64,000 nt of DNA from Methyloferula stellata AR4 (GCF_000385335.1 NZ_ARWA01000001.1:3612001-3676000), one strand, 5' to 3'. Positions 51,848 to 61,843 are shown, numbered from the stretch's first letter. Notes: a model not told the origin generated them from the sequence alone. Numbers and translations are program-made.

Positions 51848-54800
51848 TTGTTTGAGCAGAAATGTAAAATGCAGGAGTTTCACCCGCGTCAGGCCAAATT
51901 GGCCAAACCGCAAAAGAGCCTGCGTCCTGCGCCGGTTCGCGATCCGCCGCTCGATTCGAACGATTTCCAAGTTGTCGGAATAGGTGCGTCGGCGGGCGGC
52001 CTCGACGCTTGTCTAAAGTTTGTAAGTGCGTTGCCTGCCGAAACTGGCATGGCCTTTATCCTCGTTCAGCACCTTGATCCGACTCATAAAAGCATGCTGG
52101 TCGATCTGCTCAGCGGTCATTCGTCCCTGATCGTGTTGCAAGCAGCAAATGGAATGCCGATCGAGCGCGAGCATCTCTATGTGATTCCACCTGGAACCTA
52201 TCTCTCTGTCGGTAATGGGACTCTGCGTCTCTCGCAACCGCAAGCACATCATGGTGCGCGCCTGCCGTTCGATTTCTTACTCAACTCGTTGGCGGAAGAG
52301 TGCGATGCACGCGCAATTTGCGTGATCCTTTCCGGGACAGGGGCTGACGGCAGCCTCGGTCTAAAGGCCATCAAGGACAAAGGCGGCCTTGTCGCGGCGC
52401 AGGATCCCAACGAAGCCGGCTATGACGGCATGCCCCGGAGCGCCATTGCGACCGGCGCAGTGAATCTTGTGCTGCCGGTTGCAAAGATTCCCGAAGCGCT
52501 CATCGAATACAGCCGGGGCAGACCTTCTATTCTCGGACGCGCTGATTCTGTCCCGAAGGAAAAAACGCATGATTGGCTGCCAGAGATCATCGATCTCCTT
52601 CGCACAAAAACCGCTCATGATTTCACGCTCTACAAGCAAGGTACGCTGCAACGCCGGATCGAACGGCGCGTAGGAATGGTCGGGATCGCGACCGACAATA
52701 TAGCTCGCTATCTCGATATGCTGCGGAGCGACCCCAAAGAGCTCGAGCTCCTTGCCAAGGACCTGCTTATCAACGTCACGGATTTCTTCCGTGATCCGAA
52801 AACGTTCGATCTCTTGGCGGAAAAGATCATTCCCGACCTGGTCAGATGCCAACCCGAGGATCATCCCCTCCGCATCTGGATTGCCGGGTGCAGTACGGGC
52901 GAGGAGGCTTATTCCCTCACTATGCTGTTTCGTGAGGAAATCTCGGCTCAAAAACGCAGCATCAAGTTGCAGGTCTTTGCGTCCGATGTCGATCCGGATG
53001 CCGTCACTGCCGCCCGCGTGGGCCTGTATCCGGAAACGATCGAAGCGCATGTCTCGCAGGCGAGACTTACCCGTTTCTTCTCCAAAGAAGAGCATAATTA
53101 CAGGGTTTCGCCGGAGCTGCGCGCGGCTGTTGTCTTCACGGTTCAGGATCTGCTGAGCGACCCGCCGTTCTCACGCCTCGATCTGGTGTCCTGCCGCAAC
53201 CTTCTCATCTATTTGCATCCCGAGGCGCAGGCCAAGGCAATATCGCTATTCCATTTTGCATTGCGCGAGGGCGGCATTCTCCTTCTCGGAAGTTCCGAAA
53301 CGATCGGCAATTCAGACGGCCGTTTCGAGGTGATCTCCAAGTCCGAACGGCTCTATCGTCACATCGGCCGTTCGCGCCCGGGCGAGCTCGGCTTGATGAT
53401 GAGTCCCAGTGATGGAGCGCGCGTTTCAGCGCATTCGGGCCAGGGCCAAGCGCCTTCGCGCCAAACGGTTCTTGCCGACTTGTGCCGGCGGCTCGTGATG
53501 GAGACCTATGCACCGGCGGCGGTCCTGATCGACCACAAGCATGAGTGTCTCTACTCCTTGGGACCGACGGATCGCTATTTGCGCGTGGCACCGGGTGCTC
53601 CGACATATGATCTGTTTGCCATGGCGCGTGAAGGCTTGCGCACCAAGCTTCGCTCGGCGATCCAGCAGGCCGGTCAGGAGAAGGCACGTATTGTCGTTGC
53701 AGGCGGCAGAACCGACCATGACGGTGCTCCACGTTCATTCAGCATCGCCGTTCAGCCGGTCCTCAGCGACGGTGAAGAGCTTTGGCTGATTTGCTTCATC
53801 GACGATGTAAAACAGGACCACAAGCCGGGGCGTTCGACGACCGCAAAGGATGTGACGCGGATCGCGACGCTTGAGCAGGAACTCGAAGCTACAAAAACCG
53901 AACTCGAGGGAGCCATTCGAAACCTCGAGGTTTCGAGTGAGGAGCAGAAGGCGATCAACGACGAAGCATTGTCGATTAACGAGGAATTTCAGTCGACAAA
54001 CGAGGAGCTGCTTACCTCCAAGGAGGAATTGCAGTCACTCAACGAAGAACTGACAGCCCTCAACAGTCAGCTCCAAGAGACCCTAGAACGGCAGCGCACG
54101 ACCTCCAATGATCTCCAAAATGTCCTGTACAGTACCGACGTTGCGACGCTTTTCCTGGATACAAATCTCGATATCCGCTTCTTCACGCCGGCGACAAAAT
54201 CACTCTTCAATGTCATTCCAAGCGACATAGGCCGTCCGCTCGCCGACCTCAACTCGCTGGCTCCAGATGCCACGCTTTTGACCGATGCGCGAAAGGTATT
54301 GAGTGACCTCGCACCAATCGAGCGGGAGATCGAAGCCCAAAACGGCGCCTGGTACATCCGCCGCATATTGCCCTATCGTACCCTGGAGAACCAGATCGAG
54401 GGGGTCGTAATTACCTTTGCCGATCATACGGAACGCAAACGCACGGCGAATGCTTTAGAAGCAGCCAAGCGTCAGGCAGAGCTCGCGACCGTCGCAAAAT
54501 CGCGTTTTCTCGCCGCGGCGAGCCATGACCTTCGTCAGCCGCTGCAAGTCCTCAGCCTGATGCGAAGCGTTCTGACCAAAAGAATCAAAGACGACAAGAA
54601 AGACGAAGCGCTAGAACTCATTGCACGGCTTGACGAGACCGCCACCGCTATGTCGGGCATGCTGAACACGCTGCTCGACATAAACCAGATCGAGGCCGGT
54701 ACCGTCCACGTCGAAAAGGTCAATTTTCCAATCAACGATCTGCTCGTGCGGTTGAGGGATGAGTTCACTTATCATGCGCAAGCACAGAAACTTGTCTTGT

Positions 54801-56284
54801 GTGTCGTACCGTGCGGACTGTCCATTCGTAGCGACCCGCGTCTACTCGATCAGATGCTCCGCAACCTTGTCGCGAACGCTTTGAAATATACGAAGCGCGG
54901 TAAGGTTCTGCTCGGTTGCCGTCGGCATCATGGAATGCTGAGCATCGAAATTTGGGATACCGGGATTGGCATTCCGGAGAAGGAACTTCACGCAATTTTC
55001 GAAGAATATCATCAACTCGACAATGCCGCGCGCGAAAGAAGTCATGGTCTTGGTCTCGGCCTTTCCATCGTGCAGCGGCTGGGAGATTTGCTGGACCATC
55101 GGATCGGTGTCCGCTCCCGGCTCGGCAAGGGCTCGGTCTTTACCATCGAGGTCCCACTCGCATCGAAAGATGAATCGTTACCGCTGGACGTGCATCGGCG
55201 CGGAAGAGATGATGAGGTCGCTGCCGAAGGCACCCGGCGCACGGGTATGGTCTTAGTCGTCGAAGACGATCCCGAAGTCCGGGATCTTCTCGAGCATCTC
55301 CTTACGGACGAAGGCTATAGTGTGACAGCGGCACCCGATGGCGTCGCAGCTCTGGAACTGGTGGCGCCAGGGATAATTCAACCAGACCTCATCCTGGCTG
55401 ACTATAACCTCCCAAGAGGGATGAACGGACTTCAGGTGAGCGCGAAGCTCCAGGAAAAACTTCATCGCGAAGTCCCGGTCATCATGCTGACGGGCGATAT
55501 ATCGACTGCGACCTTGCGCGATATCGCACGCCTGAACTGCGTCCAACTCAACAAGCCGGTCAAATTGGAGGAATTGACGGGAGCCATTGGGCGCCTTCTC
55601 CCAAGCCCGCTACCGGTATTGCATGAACCCGTGCCGCATCGTGCCGTAATGGCCAGCGCTTCGGAGCTACCTGTGATCTTCGTCGTCGACGACGATAGCC
55701 AGGTTCGTGACACAATAAGCGCGATGGTTAAAGAAGGCGGCCGGACCGTCGAGGCCTTCTCGACCTGCGAGGCTTTCCTCGATGCCTATCGTCCCGGCCG
55801 CCGCGCCTGTCTCTTGATTGATGCCTACCTTCCCGGGTTGAGCGGCCTCGAATTGCTGCAACGACTCAGGGACGCAGGCGATCGCCTACCTGCCATTATG
55901 ATCACCGGCAACAGTGACGTCCCGGTAGCTGTTCAAGCTATGAAGGCAGGTGCCTTGGACTTCATCGAGAAACCTGTAGGCGGTGATGAACTGCTTGCCA
56001 GCATCGAGCGCGCACTTGAACTCGCGGGAGACTCGTCCAGACTATCGGCAAGGCAAGAAGAAGCAAAAACGCGCGTGGCGGCCCTGACCTTGCGGCAGCG
56101 TGAGATTATGGATCTGATCCTCGCCGGTCACCCTAACAAAAATATCGCCGCGGATCTCGGCATCAGCCAGCGCACCGTCGAGAATCATCGGGCTGCCATC
56201 ATGATAAAGACCGGCACGAAATCTCTTCCCGCATTGGCTCGGCTCGCGCTTGCCGCAGTCGCGAATACGCGCAATCTTGCGTAA
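51848..56284 (+). CDS. CheB-CheR-PAS-histidine kinase-REC-REC-LuxR fusion
   Basis: Cytosolic signalling protein of 1478 residues. Domains in order: CheB methylesterase (~40-225; GIGASAGG Ser48, VQHLDP His75, GTGADGS Asp), CheR methyltransferase (~238-490; RIWIAGCSTGEEAYSL), a coiled coil (~675-755), PAS (~755-865), HisKA (SHDLRQPLQVL, ~892), HATPase (NALKYTKRG; WDTGIGIP; GLGLGLSIV), receiver 1 (LVVEDDPEVRD; ADYNLPRG), receiver 2 (FVVDDDSQVRD; IDAYLPGLSG) and a LuxR helix-turn-helix (~1412-1475; NKNIAADLGISQRTVENH). The last two resemble FixJ, so it may bind DNA directly. TTG 51848 is used; ATG 51869 is equally plausible. No chemoreceptor is adjacent. Confidence 0.93.
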   Translation: MFEQKCKMQEFHPRQAKLAKPQKSLRPAPVRDPPLDSNDFQVVGIGASAGGLDACLKFVSALPAETGMAFILVQHLDPTHKSMLVDLLSGHSSLIVLQAANGMPIEREHLYVIPPGTYLSVGNGTLRLSQPQAHHGARLPFDFLLNSLAEECDARAICVILSGTGADGSLGLKAIKDKGGLVAAQDPNEAGYDGMPRSAIATGAVNLVLPVAKIPEALIEYSRGRPSILGRADSVPKEKTHDWLPEIIDLLRTKTAHDFTLYKQGTLQRRIERRVGMVGIATDNIARYLDMLRSDPKELELLAKDLLINVTDFFRDPKTFDLLAEKIIPDLVRCQPEDHPLRIWIAGCSTGEEAYSLTMLFREEISAQKRSIKLQVFASDVDPDAVTAARVGLYPETIEAHVSQARLTRFFSKEEHNYRVSPELRAAVVFTVQDLLSDPPFSRLDLVSCRNLLIYLHPEAQAKAISLFHFALREGGILLLGSSETIGNSDGRFEVISKSERLYRHIGRSRPGELGLMMSPSDGARVSAHSGQGQAPSRQTVLADLCRRLVMETYAPAAVLIDHKHECLYSLGPTDRYLRVAPGAPTYDLFAMAREGLRTKLRSAIQQAGQEKARIVVAGGRTDHDGAPRSFSIAVQPVLSDGEELWLICFIDDVKQDHKPGRSTTAKDVTRIATLEQELEATKTELEGAIRNLEVSSEEQKAINDEALSINEEFQSTNEELLTSKEELQSLNEELTALNSQLQETLERQRTTSNDLQNVLYSTDVATLFLDTNLDIRFFTPATKSLFNVIPSDIGRPLADLNSLAPDATLLTDARKVLSDLAPIEREIEAQNGAWYIRRILPYRTLENQIEGVVITFADHTERKRTANALEAAKRQAELATVAKSRFLAAASHDLRQPLQVLSLMRSVLTKRIKDDKKDEALELIARLDETATAMSGMLNTLLDINQIEAGTVHVEKVNFPINDLLVRLRDEFTYHAQAQKLVLCVVPCGLSIRSDPRLLDQMLRNLVANALKYTKRGKVLLGCRRHHGMLSIEIWDTGIGIPEKELHAIFEEYHQLDNAARERSHGLGLGLSIVQRLGDLLDHRIGVRSRLGKGSVFTIEVPLASKDESLPLDVHRRGRDDEVAAEGTRRTGMVLVVEDDPEVRDLLEHLLTDEGYSVTAAPDGVAALELVAPGIIQPDLILADYNLPRGMNGLQVSAKLQEKLHREVPVIMLTGDISTATLRDIARLNCVQLNKPVKLEELTGAIGRLLPSPLPVLHEPVPHRAVMASASELPVIFVVDDDSQVRDTISAMVKEGGRTVEAFSTCEAFLDAYRPGRRACLLIDAYLPGLSGLELLQRLRDAGDRLPAIMITGNSDVPVAVQAMKAGALDFIEKPVGGDELLASIERALELAGDSSRLSARQEEAKTRVAALTLRQREIMDLILAGHPNKNIAADLGISQRTVENHRAAIMIKTGTKSLPALARLALAAVANTRNLA

Positions 56285-56366
56285 GAGCGTCGGCATTGCT
56301 TGAACTCCGGTTCTGAGATTCGGAAACTACTTAGATCCGAACAACTCATCATCACGTGAATTTTCG

Positions 56367-56391
56367 GAACTTAGCAGTCCGCCGCATGTTC
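56367..56391 (+). promoter_or_regulatory. Candidate EcfG-type (general stress) promoter
   Basis: GGAAC (56367-56371), a 16-bp spacer, then TGTT (56388-56391), one base off the consensus GGAAC-N16-CGTT. It is 92 nt upstream of the Spy-like gene at 56484. Confidence 0.35.
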
Positions 56392-56483
56392 ACTACAGGT
56401 CATCGCCTAAAGCGCGATCCATGATTTCCGCGCTGCCCGTGCATCATCATCGGCGCAGCCCGAGATTTTTCCGGCGGACAAAA

Positions 56484-57002
56484 ATGAACAAGTTACTGAT
56501 CATCGGGCTATCGAGCGCCGCACTCTTAGGTGTAACCCACGTCGATCATTCGTATGCGGAGACAAACGACAATCCTCCTCCCGCGCAATCCGAGTCGAAG
56601 GCGGATCCGGCAGTGCGAGCGCAACGCACGGGGCCGTCGGATAACCAGATTGCGAACGACGTTGATGCAAGGATCGCCCGGCTGAAGGCAGACCTTCAAC
56701 TGACATCCGACCAGGAAAAGACTTGGTCAGGATTGCAGACCGCGCTTCATGACTACGGTGTGGGAGAATTTAAGACCGTAGTGGCCGGCAGGAGTTCCCG
56801 TATAGATCGCGAAGGTCAGAGTCAGCGCAACGATCATCCCAACGATATCGCCATGATGCGGGATGAGGCGGCCGAGCTCAGTTCAAAGGCGGCATCCTTG
56901 AAGAAACTCGCCGATGCGGCTGAACCGCTTTACGGCAGCTTGGATGATCGCCAGAAGCACAAATTGGTTCAATTCATGAAGGCCCAAATCGAACATCGTT
57001 GA
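56484..57002 (+). CDS. Spy/CpxP-like periplasmic protein
   Basis: Exported protein of 172 residues. The signal peptide (~1-23) is MNKLLIIGLSSAALLGVTHV and onwards. The mature part is helical and charged, with LKADLQLTSDQEKTWSGLQ, the LTxxQ-type segment of Spy/CpxP chaperones. Family members bind unfolded proteins in the periplasm. A longer frame starts at 56421, but the signal peptide begins at ATG 56484, preceded by GGCGGACAAAA. A possible stress-sigma promoter lies upstream. Confidence 0.8.
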   Translation: MNKLLIIGLSSAALLGVTHVDHSYAETNDNPPPAQSESKADPAVRAQRTGPSDNQIANDVDARIARLKADLQLTSDQEKTWSGLQTALHDYGVGEFKTVVAGRSSRIDREGQSQRNDHPNDIAMMRDEAAELSSKAASLKKLADAAEPLYGSLDDRQKHKLVQFMKAQIEHR

Positions 57003-57075
57003 GCTGGCAATGCCTCTGGCTAAGGCTTGACTCAAGTTCGCACGGCCTCGCCGCTGAACCTATGGAGAGAAGGCA

Positions 57076-57234
57076 ATGAGCACTATTCTTATTATCGTGA
57101 TTCTTCTTCTGCTGTTTGGCGGCGGAGGCTTCGGCTATAGCCGCTACGGCGGCGCTGGGCTGGGCGGAGTGCTCGGCCTCGTGCTCGTCATTGTCGTCGT
57201 GCTCTGGCTAGTTGGTGGCCTCCACATATCGTGA
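57076..57234 (+). CDS. DUF3309-family small membrane protein
   Basis: 52-residue hydrophobic protein: MSTILIIVILLLLFGGGGF, a Gly-rich turn (YGGAGLGGVLG) and a second TM (LVLVIVVVLWLVGGLHIS). Two-TM peptides of this kind are common in alphaproteobacteria, often near stress genes; function unknown. GGAGAGAAGGCA precedes the ATG. Confidence 0.85.
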   Translation: MSTILIIVILLLLFGGGGFGYSRYGGAGLGGVLGLVLVIVVVLWLVGGLHIS

Positions 57235-57265
57235 ACCTAGAGCGTCTAAGCTTGGCGAATAGCTG

Positions 57266-57511
57266 ATGGCCGTCCGTGTCTCAATCTGGCTCGCTGCCAT
57301 GATCGTCTTATTGACAGGTAGCGCGATTGCCGCTTCGCCGGCGGATCGCCCGGGCGATGCACCTGTGACGACAGAGCCCTCGCTTCCGAGCAAAAGTCGA
57401 TCAGACAGTTCGAACTGTGCTGACCTGCATATGGGTCAGTCATTCAACGGCGATGAAGTCCGCGGCCCGCTGCAGAGCGGATGTTCTCAAACCGGAGCTA
57501 AGCCAGACTGA
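57266..57511 (+). CDS. Small secreted hypothetical protein
   Basis: 81 residues. A signal peptide (MAVRVSIWLAAMIVLLTGSA, cleavage near AIA-AS) is followed by a Ser/Pro-rich, hydrophilic segment with two Cys in the C-terminal half (SNCADLHMGQ; QSGCSQTG) that could form a disulfide. No known domain. It lies 31 nt after the DUF3309 gene and could be co-transcribed. Confidence 0.6.
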   Translation: MAVRVSIWLAAMIVLLTGSAIAASPADRPGDAPVTTEPSLPSKSRSDSSNCADLHMGQSFNGDEVRGPLQSGCSQTGAKPD

Positions 57512-57874
57512 TCATTGGGCCGCTACTATCTCGCGACAAAGAAATCGCAGCGCAAAGCCCGTGATCTCTGCCTGGCTGCGAAGAAATGGATCGATGCTCT
57601 TGTATTGCTAAGTAAGAGAAGCCATGTGCTTCAATGCACCAACCAATTGAAGCGGTTGAAAGTTAACGGTCTGCAGACTGCTTTAGCGCGTCGTAAAAAC
57701 AGCACGATGCCATGTCGCCGCTCCCTCGATCGTTCTTCAGATCAGTTCTAAGTGTGTTTGTTGCCTTGCTGCATCGCGGGCAAGGACGTGATGATCGCGC
57801 GGTATCTGGTTTGGTTCGCCTGCCGAACGAAGGTGACGTGCAACCCGAGGAAGACCATCCAATTGGAAACCGCC
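57512..57874. other. Intergenic region, no supported gene
   Basis: 363 nt. A frame of 78 codons (57515-57751) has no start context, homology or signal and is not accepted. No terminator or operator was recognised. Confidence 0.5.
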
Positions 57875-58117
57875 ATGCCCAATCATATCTATTCGATCGG
57901 AACGACTGTCATTTTCAGACCGACCCCTGCAACCTTCTCTGCAGCGGCAGGTGGAACTTTCACCGTTAAGGCTCAAATGCCCGCACTGGGAGAATCGCTG
58001 CAATACCGAATTAAGCGTGATTCGGAGACGTTCGAGCGGGTTGTGTTGGAGGATCAGCTCAGTCCCGTAGCATCGACCAAAAAATCCAATCAGGACTTTT
58101 TTCGGTTTCGACCCTGA
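57875..58117 (+). CDS. Conserved hypothetical alphaproteobacterial protein
   Basis: 80 residues: MPNHIYSIGTTVIFRPTPAT, then FTVKAQMPALGESLQYRIKR and VVLEDQLSPVA. The pattern (a short beta-barrel-like domain with an SxQYRIK segment) occurs in many small uncharacterised proteins of this class. The longer frame from 57752 lacks support. Function unknown. Confidence 0.7.
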   Translation: MPNHIYSIGTTVIFRPTPATFSAAAGGTFTVKAQMPALGESLQYRIKRDSETFERVVLEDQLSPVASTKKSNQDFFRFRP

Positions 58118-58450
58118 TATCCGCTGCGTGCGTGCGGATAATCGTTGCATTCAATCGGCGCGGCGCTTTCAACGGCTTATTTGCCGCTCGCCTGTAATGC
58201 CTCTTTAGCTGCTTTAATGAAATATAATCCCGCACCCTTATGTAAGGTGCTAGGGTTTTTCATGCACGGGCGTTCCGTCGTCATTCGCCTCTGTGGTTGC
58301 TGCTTTTGTACAGTTCGTCTAACGCATTAGAATTAATGCGCGCGTGCGCAGACTGAGTGATCTTCGATTTGATCGCCTTATCCTGCCTCAAGCAATTCCC
58401 GCATTTTCCAACCGCTGTGGTTGCGATGCCAATTATGACGCAAGGAAATC
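58118..58450. other. Intergenic region upstream of the glycosyltransferase
   Basis: 333 nt without a gene, AT-richer than the surroundings. It contains the hairpin at 58232-58260; the rest shows no clear element. Confidence 0.5.
58232..58260 (+). terminator. Possible intrinsic terminator
   Basis: GCACC(C)TTA / TAAGGTGC hairpin with a bulged C, followed within five nt by a run of five T. It would end transcription from the 57875 gene. Moderate support. Confidence 0.5.
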
Positions 58451-59509
58451 ATGCGAATTGCTCAGATCGCTCCGCTCGCGGAGACAGTACCGCCCAAACT
58501 TTACGGTGGTACGGAACGCGTCGTCTCTTGGCTCACGGAAGAACTCGTCAGGCAAGGGCATGATGTCACCCTCTTTGCGGCGGGCGGCTCGGAGACCGCC
58601 GCGAAGCTCGTCACAGGTTGCGACAAAGGCCTGCGTCCGCAGGGCATAGGCGATCATACCGCCAGCAATCTCGTGATGCTCGACAAGGTCAGGCGTCAAG
58701 CCGAGCGGTTCGATATTATTCACTGCCATATCGATCTTCTGCAATATCCTCTCTTCCAGGATTTGAGCCACAAATTCGTGACGACCTTGCATGGCCGCCT
58801 TGATTTGCCTGACTTCTGGCCTGCCTACAAAGCCTATCCGCATATGCCGCTCATTTCGATCTCGGATGTGCAGCGGGAGCCGATGCCGTTGGGACTCAAC
58901 TGGCTTGCAACTGTCTATAACGGCCTGCCGGCGGAGGCGTGTCCCTTCAGTGCTGCCGGTGGCGATTACCTCGCCTTTCTTGGACGGATCTCGCCGGAGA
59001 AAGGTCCTGATCGCGCCATCGAGATTGCTAAAAGAGCCGGCGTCAAGCTGAAGATCGCGGCAAAGGTCGATAAGGCCGATCTCGGTTATTTCAAAGAGGT
59101 CATCCAACCGATGCTGGATCATCCTCTGATCGAATTCGTCGGCGAGATCGATGATAGTCAAAAATGTGCCTTCCTCGGGAATGCACGCGCGCTCCTCTTT
59201 CCCATCGATTGGATCGAGCCTTTCGGGCTGGTCATGATCGAGGCCATGTCGGCTGGAACGCCGGTTATCGCCTGGCGAAACGGTTCGGTACCCGAAATCA
59301 TCGAGGACGGCATCAGCGGACTTATCGTCGATTCAATCGACATGGCAGTCGAAGCCGTTCACCGGATCAAATCGATCGACCGAATGGCTGTCCGGCGCTC
59401 CTACGAATCAAGGTTTACGGAAAAGCACATGGCTCGCGGCTACGTCGCAGCTTATCAAAAGCTCATCAGCAAGCCGCAATCGCGGCTTAAGCTGGTAAAT
59501 GTGGAATAG
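58451..59509 (+). CDS. Glycosyltransferase family 4
   Basis: GT-B enzyme of 352 residues: MRIAQIAPLAETVPPKLYGG and GTERVVSWLTEELVRQGHDV in the N-terminal domain, FLGRISPEKGPDRAIEIAKR and PFGLVMIEAMSAGTPVIAW in the C-terminal nucleotide-sugar domain (E-x7-E motif). Neighbouring debranching-type enzyme suggests a storage or osmotic glucan. ATG 58451 is the start. In alphaproteobacteria this pair is often near stress genes; the product is unproven. Confidence 0.88.
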   Translation: MRIAQIAPLAETVPPKLYGGTERVVSWLTEELVRQGHDVTLFAAGGSETAAKLVTGCDKGLRPQGIGDHTASNLVMLDKVRRQAERFDIIHCHIDLLQYPLFQDLSHKFVTTLHGRLDLPDFWPAYKAYPHMPLISISDVQREPMPLGLNWLATVYNGLPAEACPFSAAGGDYLAFLGRISPEKGPDRAIEIAKRAGVKLKIAAKVDKADLGYFKEVIQPMLDHPLIEFVGEIDDSQKCAFLGNARALLFPIDWIEPFGLVMIEAMSAGTPVIAWRNGSVPEIIEDGISGLIVDSIDMAVEAVHRIKSIDRMAVRRSYESRFTEKHMARGYVAAYQKLISKPQSRLKLVNVE

Positions 59510-59650
59510 CCGGGCCTGCGCAGGCTTTGCCCACAGACAATAAGCATCAAGCAATATTGCTATGGTGTGTTCTTCTCCAGCGTCTTGTGAACGTCTTCTG
59601 AAAAATTGAAGGCGGCTCAGGCGCATTCCAGCCAAGCTGAAAGACTGATC

Positions 59651-61843
59651 ATGACGAAGGCCATCGCCCGCGAGGGCGCAGTCGAGGCCCCATTCGAAGA
59701 GGTCTCCGACTATTATATCGAACCACAAACCTCGCTTGTTGAGCGTCCGCTGCGGGCGCTCAAGCATGGTGATATCTTCGCCGTGCTTGACAGCTATGGC
59801 GACATCGGCATCGGCCCCGATGGACCCGAAGGCGTGTTTCTGCGAGACACAAGATATCTCTCGAAGTTCGATTTGAGATTTGAAGGCAAACGGCCACTTT
59901 TGCTCGGGTCGGTCGTCGAGGACGACAATGCCTCGCTGTCTGCGAACTCTAGCAACCCAGACATCCATGATGGCGGAAGCATTTCCATTCCACGCGATAT
60001 GATCGCGATGGAGCGCACCAAGCTACTCTTCGAGGGCGGATGTTACGAGCGTATCGGCTTCTTCAATTACGATCGCCGGCAAAGAGCTTTTCATATCACG
60101 ATCCACTTCGACGCGGATTTCCGCGATCTGTTCGAGGTTCGCGGAGCCCGCCGAAAGGCAAGAGGTACGCGGAGCGCACGTATCGTCAGCCCGGAGCGCG
60201 TCGAACTTAGATATGCAGGTCTCGACGGCGTCAGCCGATTTACGACTCTCAATTTCTCTCCCGCGCCGCAGCATCTCGACACGAATGTCGCGGAATTTGA
60301 TATCGTGCTGGCGCCCGGTGAAAATTGTTCGATTTTTGCCAGCGTCACCTGCGCAGAAGACCAGGCCGCCGAGCCGATGCATTTTTTGGCCGCCTATCGC
60401 GCCGCAAGACGCGGTCTCAGAGCGCTGACGCGCAACATCGCAACGGTCGAAAGCTCGAATGTGCTCTTCAATGAAATAGCCTGCCGTTCGACATCCGATA
60501 TTTACACGCTGGTCAGCCAGACCAAAAATGGTCTTTACCCCTATGCTGGCATTCCATGGTTCAGCACGGTCTTCGGCCGCGACGGCATCATCACCGCGAT
60601 GATGATGCTTTGGATCGATCCGATGATCGCGAAAGGTGTGCTCCTCTATCTCGCAGAAACACAGGCCCAGCATTTCGATTCCGAAGCCGATGCCCAGCCG
60701 GGCAAGATCCTGCATGAGGTGCGGCACGGCGAAATGGCTCATCTCAAAGAAGTGCCATTCAGCCATTGCTACAGCACGGTCGACGCCACGCCGCTTTTCG
60801 TGATGCTGGCGGGACTTTATTTCGAACGAACCGGCGATAAAGCGACCATCGAGGCCATCTGGCCGAATATCGAGGCGGCGCTTTTATGGTGCGATACATT
60901 GGGCGACCGGGACGGCGACGGCTTCGTCGAATATTACCGCGAGACCGACTCCGGCCTCACAAACCAGGGATGGAAAGACAGTCAAGACTCGATCTTCCAC
61001 GCGGACGGAACAGAGGCGCATGGACCGATCGCCCTCTGCGAGGTTCAAAGCTATGTCTATGCCGCCAAGTGTGCCGCTGCGACATTATCCAAAATGCGCG
61101 GCGATATTTCTAAGGCTGAAGATCTTGATAGGCAGGCCGAGACGCTGCGGCTGCGGTTCCACGAGGCCTTCTGGTGCGAAGAGATCGGTACCTATGCACT
61201 GGCTCTGGACGGGGCCAAAAACCCATGCCGTGTGCGCTCTTCCAACGCCGGACATGCGCTTTTCGCCGGGATTGCCTATCCGGCTTACGCGGAGCGAGTC
61301 GCGGATTGCCTGACAAGCCCGGATGCCTTCAGCGGATGGGGCATTCGTACAATTTCGGCGGGGGAGAGTCGCTACAATCCATTATCCTATCACAATGGGT
61401 CGATCTGGCCGCACGATAATGCCCTCATCGTTTGGGGCCTCGGCCGCTATGGCCTGAAGGCGCAGGCGGCGAAAGTCTTTTCCGGCATGTTCGACGCCGC
61501 GAGCTATCAGGAACTGCGGCGCTTGCCCGAGCTTTTCTGCGGCTTCGGACGCCGACGCCGGCGTGGCCCGACTGCCTATCCGGTCGCCTGCGCGCCGCAA
61601 GCTTGGGCCTCGGCCGCACCTTTCGCGTTCCTCTCCGCTTGTATCGGATTGAGCTTGCGGCACGAAAGCAACGAAATCTATTTCACGGAGCCGCGATTGC
61701 CCGACTTCCTCGACGACTTGACGATTCGCAACTTGCGGCTCGGCGAGACGCGCGCCGATATCCGCCTGCGCCGCGATGGCGATGACGTCACCGTCCACGT
61801 GTTGTCGCGCGAGGGCACCGCTCGTATCGTTCAGAGTAAATGA
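59651..61843 (+). CDS. Amylo-alpha-1,6-glucosidase / glycogen-debranching-type enzyme
   Basis: Protein of 730 residues. An N-terminal beta-domain (GDE_N_bis-like, ~35-250; GPDGPEGVFLRDTRYLSKFD) precedes a GH13/GH63-like (alpha/alpha)6 barrel: YPYAGIPWFSTVFGRDGIIT, LTNQGWKDSQDSIFHADG, SYHNGSIWPHDNALIVWG. The acidic residues in FGRDGI and GWKDSQD are likely catalytic. It hydrolyses alpha-1,6 branches of a glucan or trims a related oligosaccharide. The start is ATG 59651. It is 141 nt downstream of the GT4 gene and probably in the same operon. Confidence 0.87.
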   Translation: MTKAIAREGAVEAPFEEVSDYYIEPQTSLVERPLRALKHGDIFAVLDSYGDIGIGPDGPEGVFLRDTRYLSKFDLRFEGKRPLLLGSVVEDDNASLSANSSNPDIHDGGSISIPRDMIAMERTKLLFEGGCYERIGFFNYDRRQRAFHITIHFDADFRDLFEVRGARRKARGTRSARIVSPERVELRYAGLDGVSRFTTLNFSPAPQHLDTNVAEFDIVLAPGENCSIFASVTCAEDQAAEPMHFLAAYRAARRGLRALTRNIATVESSNVLFNEIACRSTSDIYTLVSQTKNGLYPYAGIPWFSTVFGRDGIITAMMMLWIDPMIAKGVLLYLAETQAQHFDSEADAQPGKILHEVRHGEMAHLKEVPFSHCYSTVDATPLFVMLAGLYFERTGDKATIEAIWPNIEAALLWCDTLGDRDGDGFVEYYRETDSGLTNQGWKDSQDSIFHADGTEAHGPIALCEVQSYVYAAKCAAATLSKMRGDISKAEDLDRQAETLRLRFHEAFWCEEIGTYALALDGAKNPCRVRSSNAGHALFAGIAYPAYAERVADCLTSPDAFSGWGIRTISAGESRYNPLSYHNGSIWPHDNALIVWGLGRYGLKAQAAKVFSGMFDAASYQELRRLPELFCGFGRRRRRGPTAYPVACAPQAWASAAPFAFLSACIGLSLRHESNEIYFTEPRLPDFLDDLTIRNLRLGETRADIRLRRDGDDVTVHVLSREGTARIVQSK

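Noticed and set aside
57515..57751. 78-codon frame
   Set aside because: No ribosome site, signal or recognisable pattern.
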